Positions 16,132 through 25,352 of a DNA stretch of 64,000 nucleotides are shown here, piece after piece. The DNA is from Chloroflexota bacterium (GTDB lineage: Bacteria; Chloroflexota; Chloroflexia; Chloroflexales; Herpetosiphonaceae): assembly GCA_020161265.1 (NCBI GenBank), contig JAIUOC010000005.1, positions 62,001 through 126,000 of the forward strand. Direction: 5' to 3'. A model generated the notes under the pieces. That model worked only from the letters and a program-made list of their open reading frames with translations. It was not told where the DNA came from and did no database searches. The position numbers were made by a program, and so were the translations under genes. The first letter of the stretch is position 1; each line of letters begins with the position of its first letter.

Positions 16132-18816
16132 ATGAAAATTCTCGACACGCGCGTCTATCGTGGGCCTAACTATTGGTTGTATAAGCCAGCCATCAACATG
16201 ACTGTTGATCTTGAGGAGCTTGAGGCTTATCCAACCCATTTGTTGGGTGATTTTGTTGATCGCTTGTTGGCGCTCGTGCCCAGCCTCGATGATCATCATT
16301 GTTCGTTGGGGCGACCAGGTGGCTTTGTGGAGCGGCTGCGCGATGGTACATGGCTCGGCCATGTGATGGAGCATTTGGCGCTTGAGTTGCAATGTTTGGC
16401 CGGAACCTACGTAACCCAAGGCAAAACCCGTGGCACAGGCCAAGATGGCCAGTATTTTGTGATTTTTCAGTATGGTCAAGAGGATGTCGGGATCGAGGCG
16501 GCTAATCTGGCGTTGCGTTTGATTCAATTTTTGTTGCCTGAACACTTGCCTTCAGCCATGCCTGCTGCCGAACGAGCCACCTTTGATCTGGTGCGCGAAA
16601 AAGAAGATTTGGCGCGGATGGCGGTACGTTTGGCCTTTGGCCCTTCAACTGCCTCGCTGGTCAAGGCCGCCGAGGAGCGTGGGATTCCATGGTTGCGTTT
16701 GAACGAACATTCGTTAGTACAATTTGGTCATGGCAAATATCAAAAGCGCATTCAAGCCACAATTACCTCGCAAACTAGCCATATCGGGGTCGAAGTAGCC
16801 CAAGATAAACAACTAACCAATAAATTGTTGGAAGATGCTGGTTTACCTGTGCCACGACAGCGGGTGGTGCGTTCGGCTGAGGGTGCGGTGCAAGCTGCGC
16901 GACGTTTGCGTTATCCCTTGGTGGTCAAGCCTTTGGATGCCTCGCATGGCCGTGGTATCTCGATTGGCCTAACCACTGAGGAAGAAGTTCAAGTTGCCTT
17001 CGCCCAAGCCCAAGAATATCGCTCGTATGTGATTGTTGAAGAACTTGTGCCAGGCAGTGATCATCGGGTTTTGGTGATTAATGGCGAGGTGGTGGCAGTT
17101 TCTGAGCGTGTGCCTGGCCATGTGGTTGGTGATGGGCAACGGACAGTGGCTGAGTTGGTCGAAATCGTCAATAGCGATCCACGGCGTGGGGTTGGCCACG
17201 AAAATGTCTTGACCAAGCTAGAGATCGATCATCAAGCTGAGCGCTGCATGGAAAAAGCTGGAGTCAGCTTAGAAACCGTGCTCGAAGCAGGCCAAGTGCT
17301 CTATTTGCGCTCAACTGGCAACCTCTCAACTGGTGGCACAGCGATCGATCGCACCGATATGATTCACTATGAAAATGCCCAAATTGCGATTCGGGCTGCC
17401 AAAATTGTGGGCTTGGATGTTGCGGGCATTGATTTTATTATTCCTGACATTAGCCGTCCGGTTAGCGAAGTTGGCGGCGGGATTGTTGAGGTTAATGCAG
17501 CACCTGGCTTTCGCATGCACGTTGCGCCATCCGAGGGCACGCCGCGCGATGCTGCTGGCCCAGTGATCGATATGCTATTTCCGGCGGGCACGCCAAGCCG
17601 CATTCCGCTGGCAGCATTAACTGGCACCAACGGCAAAACCACCACTGCTCGGATGACCGCGCATATTCTCAAGATGGCGGGTTATCACGTTGGCATGACC
17701 AGCACCGATGGGATTTATATCGACGGTGAGCGGGTGTTGCGCGGCGATATGACTGGCCCTAAATCGGCCCGCATGGTGTTGCGCGACCCGACGGTTGATG
17801 CTGCTGTGTTGGAAACCGCGCGGGGTGGCATTTTGCGCGAAGGCTTGGGCTATGATGAAGTTGATGTTGGCGCAATTCTCAACATCAGCGCCGATCACCT
17901 TGGCCTACGGGGCATCGATACACTCGAAGAGATGGCCAAAGTTAAATCGCTGATCATCGAAGTGATTAAGCGTGATGGCTGGGCCGTGTTGAATGCCGAT
18001 GATCCGCTGGTGGCAAAATTGGTAGCGCGAACGCGGGCCAAGCCCTTCTACTTCAGCTTTGATCCGGCTAATCCCTTGGTGCGCGAGCAAGTTCAAGTTG
18101 GCGGGCGGGCGATTGTGGTTGAAAAAGGGGTCAACGGCGATATGGTGACGCTCTACGATAAGGGCCGCCATATTCCGCTCTTGTGGACACACCTGATTCC
18201 GGCCACCTTGGAAGGTCGGGCTAAATTCAATGTTGCCAATGCCATGGCGGCGGCGGCGCTGGCCTATAGCTTGGGTATTAGCATCGAAAATATTCGCCAA
18301 GGCTTGCGCACCTTCACCACCTCGTTCTACCAAACGCCTGGGCGCTTGAATGTCTTTGATGAACATCCTTTCCGCGTAATTTTGGATTATGGGCACAATC
18401 CGGCAGCAGTCAGCAACTTGATCGATGTCGTGCGTCAATTGCCACGCGAAGGCAAAGCGATCTGTGTGATCTCGGTGCCTGGCGATCGGCGTGAGGTTGA
18501 TGCGCGTGAGATTGGGCGTTTGCTAGGGGCAGGGGTTTTCGATCAGATCATCATCAAAGAAGATACCAGTTTGCGAGGCCGCAAAGAGGGCGAAATGCCT
18601 GGCTATATTCGCGAGGGTTTAGCCGAGGCGGGCTTTGCTGAGAGCAATATTCACTATACGCGTCACGAGCGCGAGGCGATTGCCATGGCCTTAGATGGCG
18701 CACAGCGTGGCGATCTGGTGATGGTATTTGCCGATGAGCCAACCGATGCTTGGAAACAGATTATTTATTGGGGCAAGCCGCGCGATGCCCAAAGCAAGGT
18801 TGGTGGGGTAATTTAG
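16132..18816 (+). CDS. cphA: Cyanophycin synthetase
   Basis: 894 residues, within the usual 870-900. The start at 16132 (MKILDTRVYRGPNYW) has GGAGG 8 bases upstream and matches the family N-terminus. An ATP-grasp domain occupies about 215-480, with VVKPLDASHGRGISIG and the metal-binding EVNAAPGFRMH. A Mur-ligase-like domain begins with P-loop GTNGKTTT near residue 497 and ends with DYGHNPAAV and PGDRRE. It polymerises Asp and Arg into cyanophycin granules without a ribosome. Together with cphB it gives a full make-and-degrade cycle for nitrogen storage. Confidence 0.96.
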   Translation: MKILDTRVYRGPNYWLYKPAINMTVDLEELEAYPTHLLGDFVDRLLALVPSLDDHHCSLGRPGGFVERLRDGTWLGHVMEHLALELQCLAGTYVTQGKTRGTGQDGQYFVIFQYGQEDVGIEAANLALRLIQFLLPEHLPSAMPAAERATFDLVREKEDLARMAVRLAFGPSTASLVKAAEERGIPWLRLNEHSLVQFGHGKYQKRIQATITSQTSHIGVEVAQDKQLTNKLLEDAGLPVPRQRVVRSAEGAVQAARRLRYPLVVKPLDASHGRGISIGLTTEEEVQVAFAQAQEYRSYVIVEELVPGSDHRVLVINGEVVAVSERVPGHVVGDGQRTVAELVEIVNSDPRRGVGHENVLTKLEIDHQAERCMEKAGVSLETVLEAGQVLYLRSTGNLSTGGTAIDRTDMIHYENAQIAIRAAKIVGLDVAGIDFIIPDISRPVSEVGGGIVEVNAAPGFRMHVAPSEGTPRDAAGPVIDMLFPAGTPSRIPLAALTGTNGKTTTARMTAHILKMAGYHVGMTSTDGIYIDGERVLRGDMTGPKSARMVLRDPTVDAAVLETARGGILREGLGYDEVDVGAILNISADHLGLRGIDTLEEMAKVKSLIIEVIKRDGWAVLNADDPLVAKLVARTRAKPFYFSFDPANPLVREQVQVGGRAIVVEKGVNGDMVTLYDKGRHIPLLWTHLIPATLEGRAKFNVANAMAAAALAYSLGISIENIRQGLRTFTTSFYQTPGRLNVFDEHPFRVILDYGHNPAAVSNLIDVVRQLPREGKAICVISVPGDRREVDAREIGRLLGAGVFDQIIIKEDTSLRGRKEGEMPGYIREGLAEAGFAESNIHYTRHEREAIAMALDGAQRGDLVMVFADEPTDAWKQIIYWGKPRDAQSKVGGVI

Positions 18817-18859
18817 CAATCACCATTAAAACAACCTAACCACCATTCTAGCCTAAGTT

Positions 18860-18898
18860 TACCCCACCGTCGATCAATTGATGATTTTCGGTGGGGTA
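18860..18898. terminator. Bidirectional hairpin between convergent genes
   Basis: Arms TACCCCACCG and CGGTGGGGTA pair perfectly around a 19-base loop. It lies between the cphA stop and the stop of the minus-strand hypothetical gene. Neither side has a long T run, so strength is uncertain. Confidence 0.65.
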
Positions 18899-18906
18899 TT
18901 GCCTAT

Positions 18907-19437
18907 TTAGGCCGACCAACCCCAACCAATTCCGTTGGGCTTGGCCTCAGCGGTTGGCAATGTGCGGGTCAAACGCCATGCTTGGCGTGTTGTTGGGTCA
19001 CGAATTTGAAAAAGTGCCTGGGTTTCAGTCTGATCGATCAACAAATATTCGAGGTTTAAATTGGATGGCGGCGTGTTGAGCCAATGCTCAATCTCTTGGA
19101 TATAGCGTTGGGGCTGCTGTTTGAAAAACTGATCGCCTTCGCTAAAGCCAAGCGTTACGGCGGTTTGATCAAGCTCCATCATAATTGCACTATTGAGCAT
19201 GTCGGCGATTTCGTTGGCAGTGCTTTCCTCACGATTCGTTCGGATACACACATAATCGGCCAAATCGAATGGCTCGGCGTGTTGTTCAAGGGAGTGCAAT
19301 GGAAACGTAGCCAAGGGGCAGCCAAGTTGATCAGGGTGGAGGGGTTCTGAGACGGCAGTACATGGTTGCGAATCCGTTGCAGCGATCACCAACCAATGGT
19401 CGCGGGTCGGATGATGTAACAACATACGTCGTTGCAT
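18907..19437 (-). CDS. Hypothetical protein
   Basis: 176 residues from the ATG at 19437, which has GAGGAG 5 bases upstream; an earlier in-frame ATG at 19458 lacks a site. I do not recognise the family. It is acidic and soluble, with no signal peptide or membrane segment. The middle part (YVCIRTNREESTANEIADML) looks alpha/beta, and two segments mention hydrophobic cores (LEYLLIDQTETQALFQIRD). It stands alone between two terminator-like hairpins, with an AT-rich upstream region 19438-19660. Confidence 0.65.
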   Translation of the reverse strand: MQRRMLLHHPTRDHWLVIAATDSQPCTAVSEPLHPDQLGCPLATFPLHSLEQHAEPFDLADYVCIRTNREESTANEIADMLNSAIMMELDQTAVTLGFSEGDQFFKQQPQRYIQEIEHWLNTPPSNLNLEYLLIDQTETQALFQIRDPTTRQAWRLTRTLPTAEAKPNGIGWGWSA

Positions 19438-19660
19438 AAAGACTCCTCTACGCATCATTGAGAAAGGAGAATCAAAGTATACAACATGTTTCTCGCAATG
19501 CGTACTCTATTATAGCTCAAGTTGTAAAAATAATTAATACACCGTTATGTATATAGCTTGATAGATTAAAATCGTTTTAGTTATACCCAAGCCTATTGCT
19601 TCATGCCTAGTTGATATATGATTCAGTTAGCTGAATAGCAAGAATTGGCGCTTAAATAAG

Positions 19661-19688
19661 AAAATAGCGTGCAATAACACGCTATTTT
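19661..19688 (-). terminator. Terminator of the GNAT gene
   Basis: AAAATAGCGTG and CACGCTATTTT pair perfectly (11 bp) around a 6-base loop, 23 bases past the stop of the minus-strand acetyltransferase. The A/T ends supply a U-rich tail in either direction. The remaining gap up to 19438 is AT-rich and holds no gene that I can see. Confidence 0.75.
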
Positions 19689-19711
19689 CAAATATTCGCT
19701 ATATTGTTTGA

Positions 19712-20596
19712 TTATTGAGCTACGACATCACGACGTAAGCTAATCATTTCGTGCAATAACGTGAAGCCAGCACGTTCATATACTTTAAGCGCACTTGGAT
19801 TATCCTGATCGACAACTAATTCTAGCTCTTGAATTGTTTCTACGCTAAAAATCCATGCTAAACAATATTGCATAATTTTAGCGGCAATCCCTTGGCCACG
19901 GGCCGCAGGTGCAACACCCACAAATTCAATGCCTGCCTCTGCAAACTCTGGTTGGCGTTCAGTATAAATGTAGCCAAGTAGTTGCTCAGCATCACGCACA
20001 ATAAATACTTGGCGATCGTGATTGATTCGTTCGAGAATTTGACTGCCACTGTAGTAGGTTTGGGGAAATAGTTGATCATGCAATTCGCAGAAGGCTGCAT
20101 GTAATTCGACTGGCAAGCTTTCAACATCACCAGCAGTTACATGTTCAGTTAATTGTGAACGTTTGTAACTTAAAATTGCGTGGGTATTGCGCTGGTAAAA
20201 TTGCTGGCGAGCAGCCCAATCACGCACAAATTGATTTTGCAAATTGCAAAAAATATCGATCATGGTTACGTGGGCTTGGAGTTCTGGCAACAATTCAGCG
20301 AGTAACGCATCGGCCAGTTCAAAGCGATGTTCGCCTAAGGCAATTGGCCCCCACAAAAAAGCGCGGCCTGTATCGGAAATTTGCTCCAAGCCAATTAAGC
20401 CGATTAACTGATCTGCTTCGAAGGCCAAGGCAAATTGTTGCTCGATGGGAAACTCAAGTTCACGCCAGGTTTGGGCAATTTGTTCGGCTTGTGGGCCAGC
20501 AAACCCCAAATGGGTGCTGGGATCGTGTTGAAATTGGGCCATAAAGGCGGCGGCTTGCTCAATTTGAGTTGCTTGCATGCGGCTAATCGTTGGCAT
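19712..20596 (-). CDS. GNAT family N-acetyltransferase
   Basis: 294 residues, about twice one GNAT domain. The C-terminal half carries the acetyl-CoA motif VGVAPAARGQGIAAKIM followed by DQDNPSALKVYERAGF, a classical GNAT end. The N-terminal half (AFEADQLIGLIGLEQIS) looks like a degenerate second GNAT fold, so this is probably a tandem-domain enzyme. The substrate is unknown. GAGGTAA precedes the start. It is divergent from holB with only about 50 bases between. Confidence 0.82.
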   Translation of the reverse strand: MPTISRMQATQIEQAAAFMAQFQHDPSTHLGFAGPQAEQIAQTWRELEFPIEQQFALAFEADQLIGLIGLEQISDTGRAFLWGPIALGEHRFELADALLAELLPELQAHVTMIDIFCNLQNQFVRDWAARQQFYQRNTHAILSYKRSQLTEHVTAGDVESLPVELHAAFCELHDQLFPQTYYSGSQILERINHDRQVFIVRDAEQLLGYIYTERQPEFAEAGIEFVGVAPAARGQGIAAKIMQYCLAWIFSVETIQELELVVDQDNPSALKVYERAGFTLLHEMISLRRDVVAQ

Positions 20597-20646
20597 CTAT
20601 TTACCTCACATTCAGCTATTTGGTACTAGGTTATTTTCTTGGTATC

Positions 20647-21714
20647 ATGGCTCAAATAGATCAATCGTTGGATGGATTGGAGTGTACAGCGGTGGGAGCA
20701 TGGAATATCATCGGAAATGAGTGGGCGGTCGAATTATTACGCTTGGCAATTGCCCGTAATGCAGCCAGCCATGCCTATTTGCTGACGGGTTTGCCGAATA
20801 TTGGCAAAGCAACCCTCGCGCTACACATCGCTCAAGCGCTCAACTGTGAAGCCAACAATGGTGATGTTTGCGGCAACTGTCGCGCTTGCAAGCGGATTGT
20901 TAAGGGCAATTTCCCCGATGTACGGATTGTAGGTTTAGCTGAACAGGCCGCCCAACAAAAGGCCAGTGAAAGCATCAAGACCCGTTTGGGCATCGACACC
21001 GTGCGCGAATGGCAGGCTGATATTGCGCTGCGACCTTACGAAGGGCGACGGCGGGTGTTTATTATGCACGATGCTGAAACCATGACCGAACAAGCTGCCA
21101 ACGCTTTGCTCAAAACGCTTGAAGAACCACCACCATTTGCCACCTTGATTTTGGTCGCCAATAGTGCTGGCGATTTGTTACCAACGATCACCTCACGCTG
21201 TCATGTGCTCAAATTACGCCCAGTGCCGCGCCAACAAGTAACCCAAGCCTTAATCGAACGCTGGCAAATTGGTCCTGATGATGCGGCGATTGTGGCTGCT
21301 TGGAGTGCAGGCCGCATCGGTTGGGCCGCTACGGTGGCGCAATCGCCCGACTTGTTGCAAGCTCGCGCCGAACAACTTGAGAGTTTGATCGAGTTGCCAA
21401 GCAAGCCGTTGGTTGAGCGTTTCAAATGGGCCGAAGGCTGGAGCAAAGCCAATCGTGAGCGCGATGAACTATTTGCGATGCTTGAACTATGGCAAGTTTG
21501 GTGGCGCGATGTGCTGCTGACCGCCGCTGGCACACAGCAAGGCCTGATTAATATCGATCGAATCGATGATTTACAAGCGTTGGCGCGGTTGCCGTTAGCA
21601 GCGATTCATAAAACGCTCAAGAGCATTAACGATGCAGTAACCCAAATTCGCGAGAATGTTAGCCCGCAATTGGCCCTAGAGGGTGTATTGCTCAATTTGG
21701 CTGGGGCGAAGTAG
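20647..21714 (+). CDS. holB: DNA polymerase III delta' subunit
   Basis: 355 residues from the ATG at 20647. No good ribosome site is seen there; a GTG at 20692 with GGAG upstream would give a shorter protein starting VGAWNIIGNEWAVELL, closer to the usual start. AAA+ clamp-loader features are present: a modified P-loop GLPNIGKATL, a zinc-binding CxxxxxxxCxxCxxC segment near residue 60, NALLKTLEEPP, and the SRC motif in TITSRCHVLKLRP. The altered P-loop is usual for delta'. It works with DnaX and delta to load the sliding clamp. Confidence 0.88.
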   Translation: MAQIDQSLDGLECTAVGAWNIIGNEWAVELLRLAIARNAASHAYLLTGLPNIGKATLALHIAQALNCEANNGDVCGNCRACKRIVKGNFPDVRIVGLAEQAAQQKASESIKTRLGIDTVREWQADIALRPYEGRRRVFIMHDAETMTEQAANALLKTLEEPPPFATLILVANSAGDLLPTITSRCHVLKLRPVPRQQVTQALIERWQIGPDDAAIVAAWSAGRIGWAATVAQSPDLLQARAEQLESLIELPSKPLVERFKWAEGWSKANRERDELFAMLELWQVWWRDVLLTAAGTQQGLINIDRIDDLQALARLPLAAIHKTLKSINDAVTQIRENVSPQLALEGVLLNLAGAK

Positions 21715-21925
21715 GGCTGAGGGGCCAGTTGTCAGGGGCTAGGGGTCAGTCATGTGAGAAACCGCAAAGAGCACGAAGGTTTTTTAGCCACAGATTGGCA
21801 CAGATTGCCTAGATGAGGTTCCTACTTATACAAAGCTTGCGCCTCATTCCTTGGTACTTATAGTTTTTGCCTTCTGATTTTTGCCTTCATCCCTCGGCTT
21901 TGTTGTCATCCCTCTGCCTTAAGTT
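21715..21925. repeat. Dispersed modular intergenic repeat, copy 4
   Basis: The 326-base gap between holB and pckG starts with ggggccagttgtcagggg and aggggtcagtcatg, then AAAGAGCACGAAGG, TTAGCCACAGATTGGCACAG, and pyrimidine-rich cttcatccctcgg. The last ~100 bases up to 22040 are the pckG leader. No gene is seen in the gap. Confidence 0.75.
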
Positions 21926-21974
21926 GTGAAGTTTTTCCTTAAGTTTAGAAGTAGGCTGGTATTCTATAGACAGG

Positions 21975-22020
21975 TTCGCGATGGCGTGCAGGGGGTTCAC
22001 AGAAAACCCGACATCGCGAA
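21975..22020 (+). promoter_or_regulatory. Hairpin in the pckG 5' leader
   Basis: TTCGCGATG at 21975-21983 pairs perfectly with CATCGCGAA at 22012-22020, and an inner GGGTT/AACCC pair extends the structure. It ends 5 bases before the GGAGG ribosome site at 22026. This position could control translation or mRNA stability of PEP carboxykinase. No known riboswitch class is recognised. Confidence 0.5.
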
Positions 22021-22040
22021 GCATTGGAGGAATCAGTATT

Positions 22041-23870
22041 ATGAACGCACCAGCCTATGTACGCAATCAAGAACTCAAACGTTGGGTCGAAGAAATGGTT
22101 GCCTTGTGCAAGCCCGACGATGTGTATTGGTGTGATGGTTCTGACGAAGAATATGCATTGATGTGTGGGCGCTTGGTTGAGTCTGGAACTTTTATTCCAT
22201 TGAATCCCGAATTACGCCCCAATAGCTATTTGGCTCGTTCAAATCCTTCCGACGTTGCTCGCGTCGAAGATCGCACGTTCATTTGTAGCTTGAGCAAAGG
22301 TGATGCAGGCCCAACCAATAACTGGATGCATCCCAAGGAAATGAAGGAAAAATTGAACGGCTTGTTCGATGGCTCAATGCGTGGTCGAACTATGTACGTC
22401 GTACCATTCAGCATGGGGCCACTTGGCTCACCAATCGCCCACATTGGGGTTGAATTGACCGACTCGCCCTATGTTGTGGTCAATATGAAGATTATGACCC
22501 GTATGAGCAGTGATGTGTATGCTGTGCTGGGCGAAACTGGTCACTTTATTCCTTGTTTGCACTCGGTTGGTGCACCACTGCAACCAGGCCAAGCCGATGT
22601 TTCGTGGCCGTGTAACGAAAAAGAAAAATATATCGTGCACTTCCCTGAAGAACGCTCGATTTGGTCGTATGGTAGCGGCTATGGTGGCAATGCTTTGCTT
22701 GGCAAGAAATGCTTCGCCCTGCGGATTGCTTCGAATATGGCCCGCGACGAAGGTTGGTTGGCTGAACATATGTTGGTACTTGGGGTTGAATCGCCAGTTG
22801 GTGAAAAAACCTATGTAGCTGCTGCCTTCCCCAGTGCTTGTGGCAAAACCAACTTTGCAATGCTGATTCCACCAACTGCAATGGATGGCTGGAAGGTAAC
22901 CACGGTCGGCGATGACATTGCTTGGATTAAGCCTGGCAAAGATGGCAAATTGTATGCAATCAATCCAGAAAGCGGCTATTTTGGCGTAGCTCCAGGCACG
23001 TCCGAAGACACCAATCCAAATGCCATGGCTGCCTTGAGCAAAAATACAATCTTTACCAACGTTGCGCTCACGCCTGAAGGTGACATTTGGTGGGAAGGCA
23101 TGACCAAAACCCCACCAGCCAAGGCAATCGACTGGACGGGCCAAGAATGGACTCCTGATTGTGGCCGTAAAGCAGCCCACGCTAATGCCCGCTTTACCGC
23201 ACCAGCCAGCCAATGTCCAAGTATCGACCCAGCTTGGGAAGACCCCCAAGGTGTGCCGATTGAAGCCTTTATCTTTGGTGGTCGCCGTAGCACCTTGATG
23301 CCATTGGTTTACCAAGCCTTCAACTGGACATACGGGGTCTATCAAGCAGCAACCATGGGTTCGGAAACCACAGCAGCAGCAATGTCGGCAGTCGGCGAAG
23401 TGCGCCGCGACCCAATGGCAATGCTTCCATTCGTGGGCTACCATATGGCCGATTACTTCAATCACTGGTTGCAGTTTGGCCGCACCATTCCAAACCCACC
23501 ACGGATCTTCAGTGTCAACTGGTTCCGTAAAGACAAAAATGGCAAGTTCTTGTGGCCAGGCTTCGGCGAAAATATGCGGGTGCTCAAGTGGGTGGTTGAA
23601 CGTGCTCACGGCCATGCAGTTGCCATCGAAAGCCCAATTGGCTGGATGCCACGCTACCAAGACCTTGATTGGAGCGGCCTCAACTTCAACGAAGATCAAT
23701 TCCACGAGTTGATGTCGGTTGATCGCGATGATTGGAATAAGGAAATTCTTTCGCACGAAGAATTGTTCATCAAACTTTACGACCGCTTGCCAAAAGAATT
23801 TCTCTCAATTCGTGAGCTAATTCTTTCAAGCTTGTGGCGGTCACCCGAACACTGGGAAGCGTTCGAATAA
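22041..23870 (+). CDS. pckG: Phosphoenolpyruvate carboxykinase (GTP)
   Basis: 609 residues, the standard length for the GTP-dependent family. The start at 22041 has GGAGG 11 bases upstream; the open frame continues further up through the leader hairpin but without a ribosome site. Key motifs are [13 protein letters not shown] (kinase-1a loop with reactive Cys267), [22 protein letters not shown] and FIFGGRRS. It converts oxaloacetate and GTP to PEP, the entry to gluconeogenesis, which fits growth on amino acids. It is monocistronic, with its own leader and terminator. Confidence 0.97.
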   Translation: MNAPAYVRNQELKRWVEEMVALCKPDDVYWCDGSDEEYALMCGRLVESGTFIPLNPELRPNSYLARSNPSDVARVEDRTFICSLSKGDAGPTNNWMHPKEMKEKLNGLFDGSMRGRTMYVVPFSMGPLGSPIAHIGVELTDSPYVVVNMKIMTRMSSDVYAVLGETGHFIPCLHSVGAPLQPGQADVSWPCNEKEKYIVHFPEERSIWSYGSGYGGNALLGKKCFALRIASNMARDEGWLAEHMLVLGVESPVGEKTYVAAAFPSACGKTNFAMLIPPTAMDGWKVTTVGDDIAWIKPGKDGKLYAINPESGYFGVAPGTSEDTNPNAMAALSKNTIFTNVALTPEGDIWWEGMTKTPPAKAIDWTGQEWTPDCGRKAAHANARFTAPASQCPSIDPAWEDPQGVPIEAFIFGGRRSTLMPLVYQAFNWTYGVYQAATMGSETTAAAMSAVGEVRRDPMAMLPFVGYHMADYFNHWLQFGRTIPNPPRIFSVNWFRKDKNGKFLWPGFGENMRVLKWVVERAHGHAVAIESPIGWMPRYQDLDWSGLNFNEDQFHELMSVDRDDWNKEILSHEELFIKLYDRLPKEFLSIRELILSSLWRSPEHWEAFE

Positions 23871-23906
23871 GCGTTGGCTTGATCAGCCATAACCCTAATC
23901 GTCAAA

Positions 23907-23944
23907 GGCGGTTGCAAGCAAACTTGCAGCCGCCCTTGTTTTTT
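23907..23944 (+). terminator. pckG terminator
   Basis: GGCGGTTGCAAG and CTTGCAGCCGCC pair with one G-T style mismatch around CAAA, followed by CTTGTTTTTT. A textbook rho-independent terminator 36 bases past the stop. Confidence 0.9.
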
Positions 23945-24146
23945 GCTGAGGGGCTAGGTTTTAGGGTTCAGGGTTCAGGGATTCGGCTAAGGAAACCACG
24001 AAGCACGCGAAGATCGCGAAGGCTTCTTTGGCCACAGATTCCACAGATTTACCCTCATCATTCATCCTTACCTTTGCCCCTCGCTCTTCATCCCTCATCC
24101 TTCATAATTCCTCCTTCATAATTCCTCCTTCATAATTCCTCCTTTG
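23945..24146. repeat. Dispersed modular intergenic repeat, copy 5, with tandem 14-mer
   Basis: G-rich start (gaggggctaggttttagggt), then ACCACGAAGCACGCGAAGAT, TGGCCACAGATTCCACAGAT and pyrimidine runs (tcttcatccctcatccttca). It ends with three perfect tandem copies of CTTCATAATTCCTC at 24100-24141, immediately before the parB stop codon. No gene is seen. Confidence 0.8.
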
Positions 24147-24148
24147 GT

Positions 24149-25201
24149 TTATTCCTCGTTTTCCCAGCCTTGGTCTTGCAAGGTGCTGCGCAGGGCTTTG
24201 CTCAGGGTTTCGATTTGTTTGAGCACGAGCCGTACTTTGAAGGGCGCATTTTCATCGCTTTCCAGCCATTTGCTGAAATCGCCCTCGTGCACCGCCCGCG
24301 AAATCCGATCAGTTTCATCGACCATTTGATCGAGCGAACGAATGCGGAAAACCCGCGATTTATTTTTCTTGGCTTCGGTTTCTTCAACCACCGCGAAGAA
24401 TTGATCATGCTCATGCTGAATGCGTTCGTCTTCATCATCCCAAATATCAGCATCATCGGGATCAAGGCCAGCACTCTCGGTCGAGCCACGGCTTAATCGA
24501 CCGCCAGTTTGCTCGACTTCGCCGATGCGTTCGGTGCGTAGTTCCAAGCCACCTTCGAGCGCATCGAGCGCAGCCTCAACCGAAAGCTCGGGGTTGGCAG
24601 TCAAATAGGCAGCCAAACCGCTGATTTGGGCCGCTGACATACCTTCATCAGCAGCATAGCGTGCTAGCTCAACTTGGCGGCGTTCGTTGGGCAAGCGCCG
24701 AATATGCTGAGCTTGGGTTACATTCAAATCGCCATTGCGCAGCAAGGCTTGCACTTCCTCGGGCAGATCAAGCAAGCTCAAATAGCGGCGTACCGAGCGA
24801 CCAACCAAGCCAACCCGCTTGCCAACTTCCTCATCGAGGTCGCCATTTACCCCAACTTCATTCAGTTGATCGCGCAGCCGTTTGAAGGCCACCGCTTTTT
24901 CAAGATCGTTCAGATCCAAGCGGGCCACGTTTTCGGCCAATTGCTGGGTCAGGCGGTCAGCTTCTTGCAGATCAAGCTTGATGCAGGGCACGCGTTCGTA
25001 GCCGAGCGAGCTAATGGCTGCCAAGCGTCGCCCGCCATACACCACGCGATAGCGATCTGCGCCAATGCCGATAACCCCAAGTGGTTGCAACAGGCCTTGT
25101 TCGGCAATCGTTGCAGCGAGTGCAGCAATATCGCCTTGATCTTGGCGAATTCCGCTTGGGTCGGCTTCTAGTTGATCTAAGCTTAAATAGAGTAATTGCA
25201 T
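24149..25201 (-). CDS. ParB/Spo0J-like DNA-binding protein
   Basis: 350 residues. The ParB N-terminal domain shows DIAALAATIAEQGLLQPLGV, YRVVYGGRRLAA and LAENVARLDLNDLEKA. A central helix-turn-helix region includes VGRSVRRYLSLLDLPEEV. The C-terminal ~130 residues are acidic and charged, unlike canonical ParB. No parA or parS is seen nearby, so chromosome segregation is not assured; it may be a ParB-like transcription factor or nuclease-family member. GAGG precedes the ATG. Confidence 0.8.
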   Translation of the reverse strand: MQLLYLSLDQLEADPSGIRQDQGDIAALAATIAEQGLLQPLGVIGIGADRYRVVYGGRRLAAISSLGYERVPCIKLDLQEADRLTQQLAENVARLDLNDLEKAVAFKRLRDQLNEVGVNGDLDEEVGKRVGLVGRSVRRYLSLLDLPEEVQALLRNGDLNVTQAQHIRRLPNERRQVELARYAADEGMSAAQISGLAAYLTANPELSVEAALDALEGGLELRTERIGEVEQTGGRLSRGSTESAGLDPDDADIWDDEDERIQHEHDQFFAVVEETEAKKNKSRVFRIRSLDQMVDETDRISRAVHEGDFSKWLESDENAPFKVRLVLKQIETLSKALRSTLQDQGWENEE

Positions 25202-25239
25202 AAATTTGGAGCCTCGTGTTGATTTGGCAAAACACCGTG

Positions 25240-25248
25240 ATTATAGCA
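25240..25248 (-). promoter_or_regulatory. Extended -10 of the parB-like gene promoter
   Basis: Read on the minus strand, TGCTATAAT forms an extended -10 element about 40 bases before the start codon. The -35 region is weak. It is back-to-back with the tetR promoter. Confidence 0.5.
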
Positions 25249-25275
25249 CACCTATTCTGTTTGAACAGTCTACAA

Positions 25276-25304
25276 TTGCATGCTGATTTGGCATGTGCTA
25301 GAAT
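25276..25304 (+). promoter_or_regulatory. Promoter of the tetR-glycosyltransferase operon
   Basis: TTGCAT, 17-base spacer, TGC-TAGAAT (extended -10). The operator palindrome begins on the very next base, so a bound repressor would cover the transcription start. Confidence 0.65.
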
Positions 25305-25341
25305 GACTAACAAATTATCAAATTTTGTTAGTCTGTTAGTC
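25305..25341 (+). promoter_or_regulatory. TetR operator, dyad plus third half-site
   Basis: GACTAACAAA at 25305-25314 and TTTGTTAGTC at 25324-25333 are perfect inverted repeats, and TGTTAGTC recurs at 25334-25341. The site lies between promoter and start codon of a TetR gene, the normal place for autorepression. Confidence 0.75.
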
Positions 25342-25352
25342 GGGGGTGAGAT

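Noticed and set aside
22428..23756. A 442-codon open frame antisense to pckG
   Set aside because: It mirrors the conserved PEP carboxykinase frame, has Trp/His/Cys-rich composition typical of shadow frames, and lacks a ribosome site.
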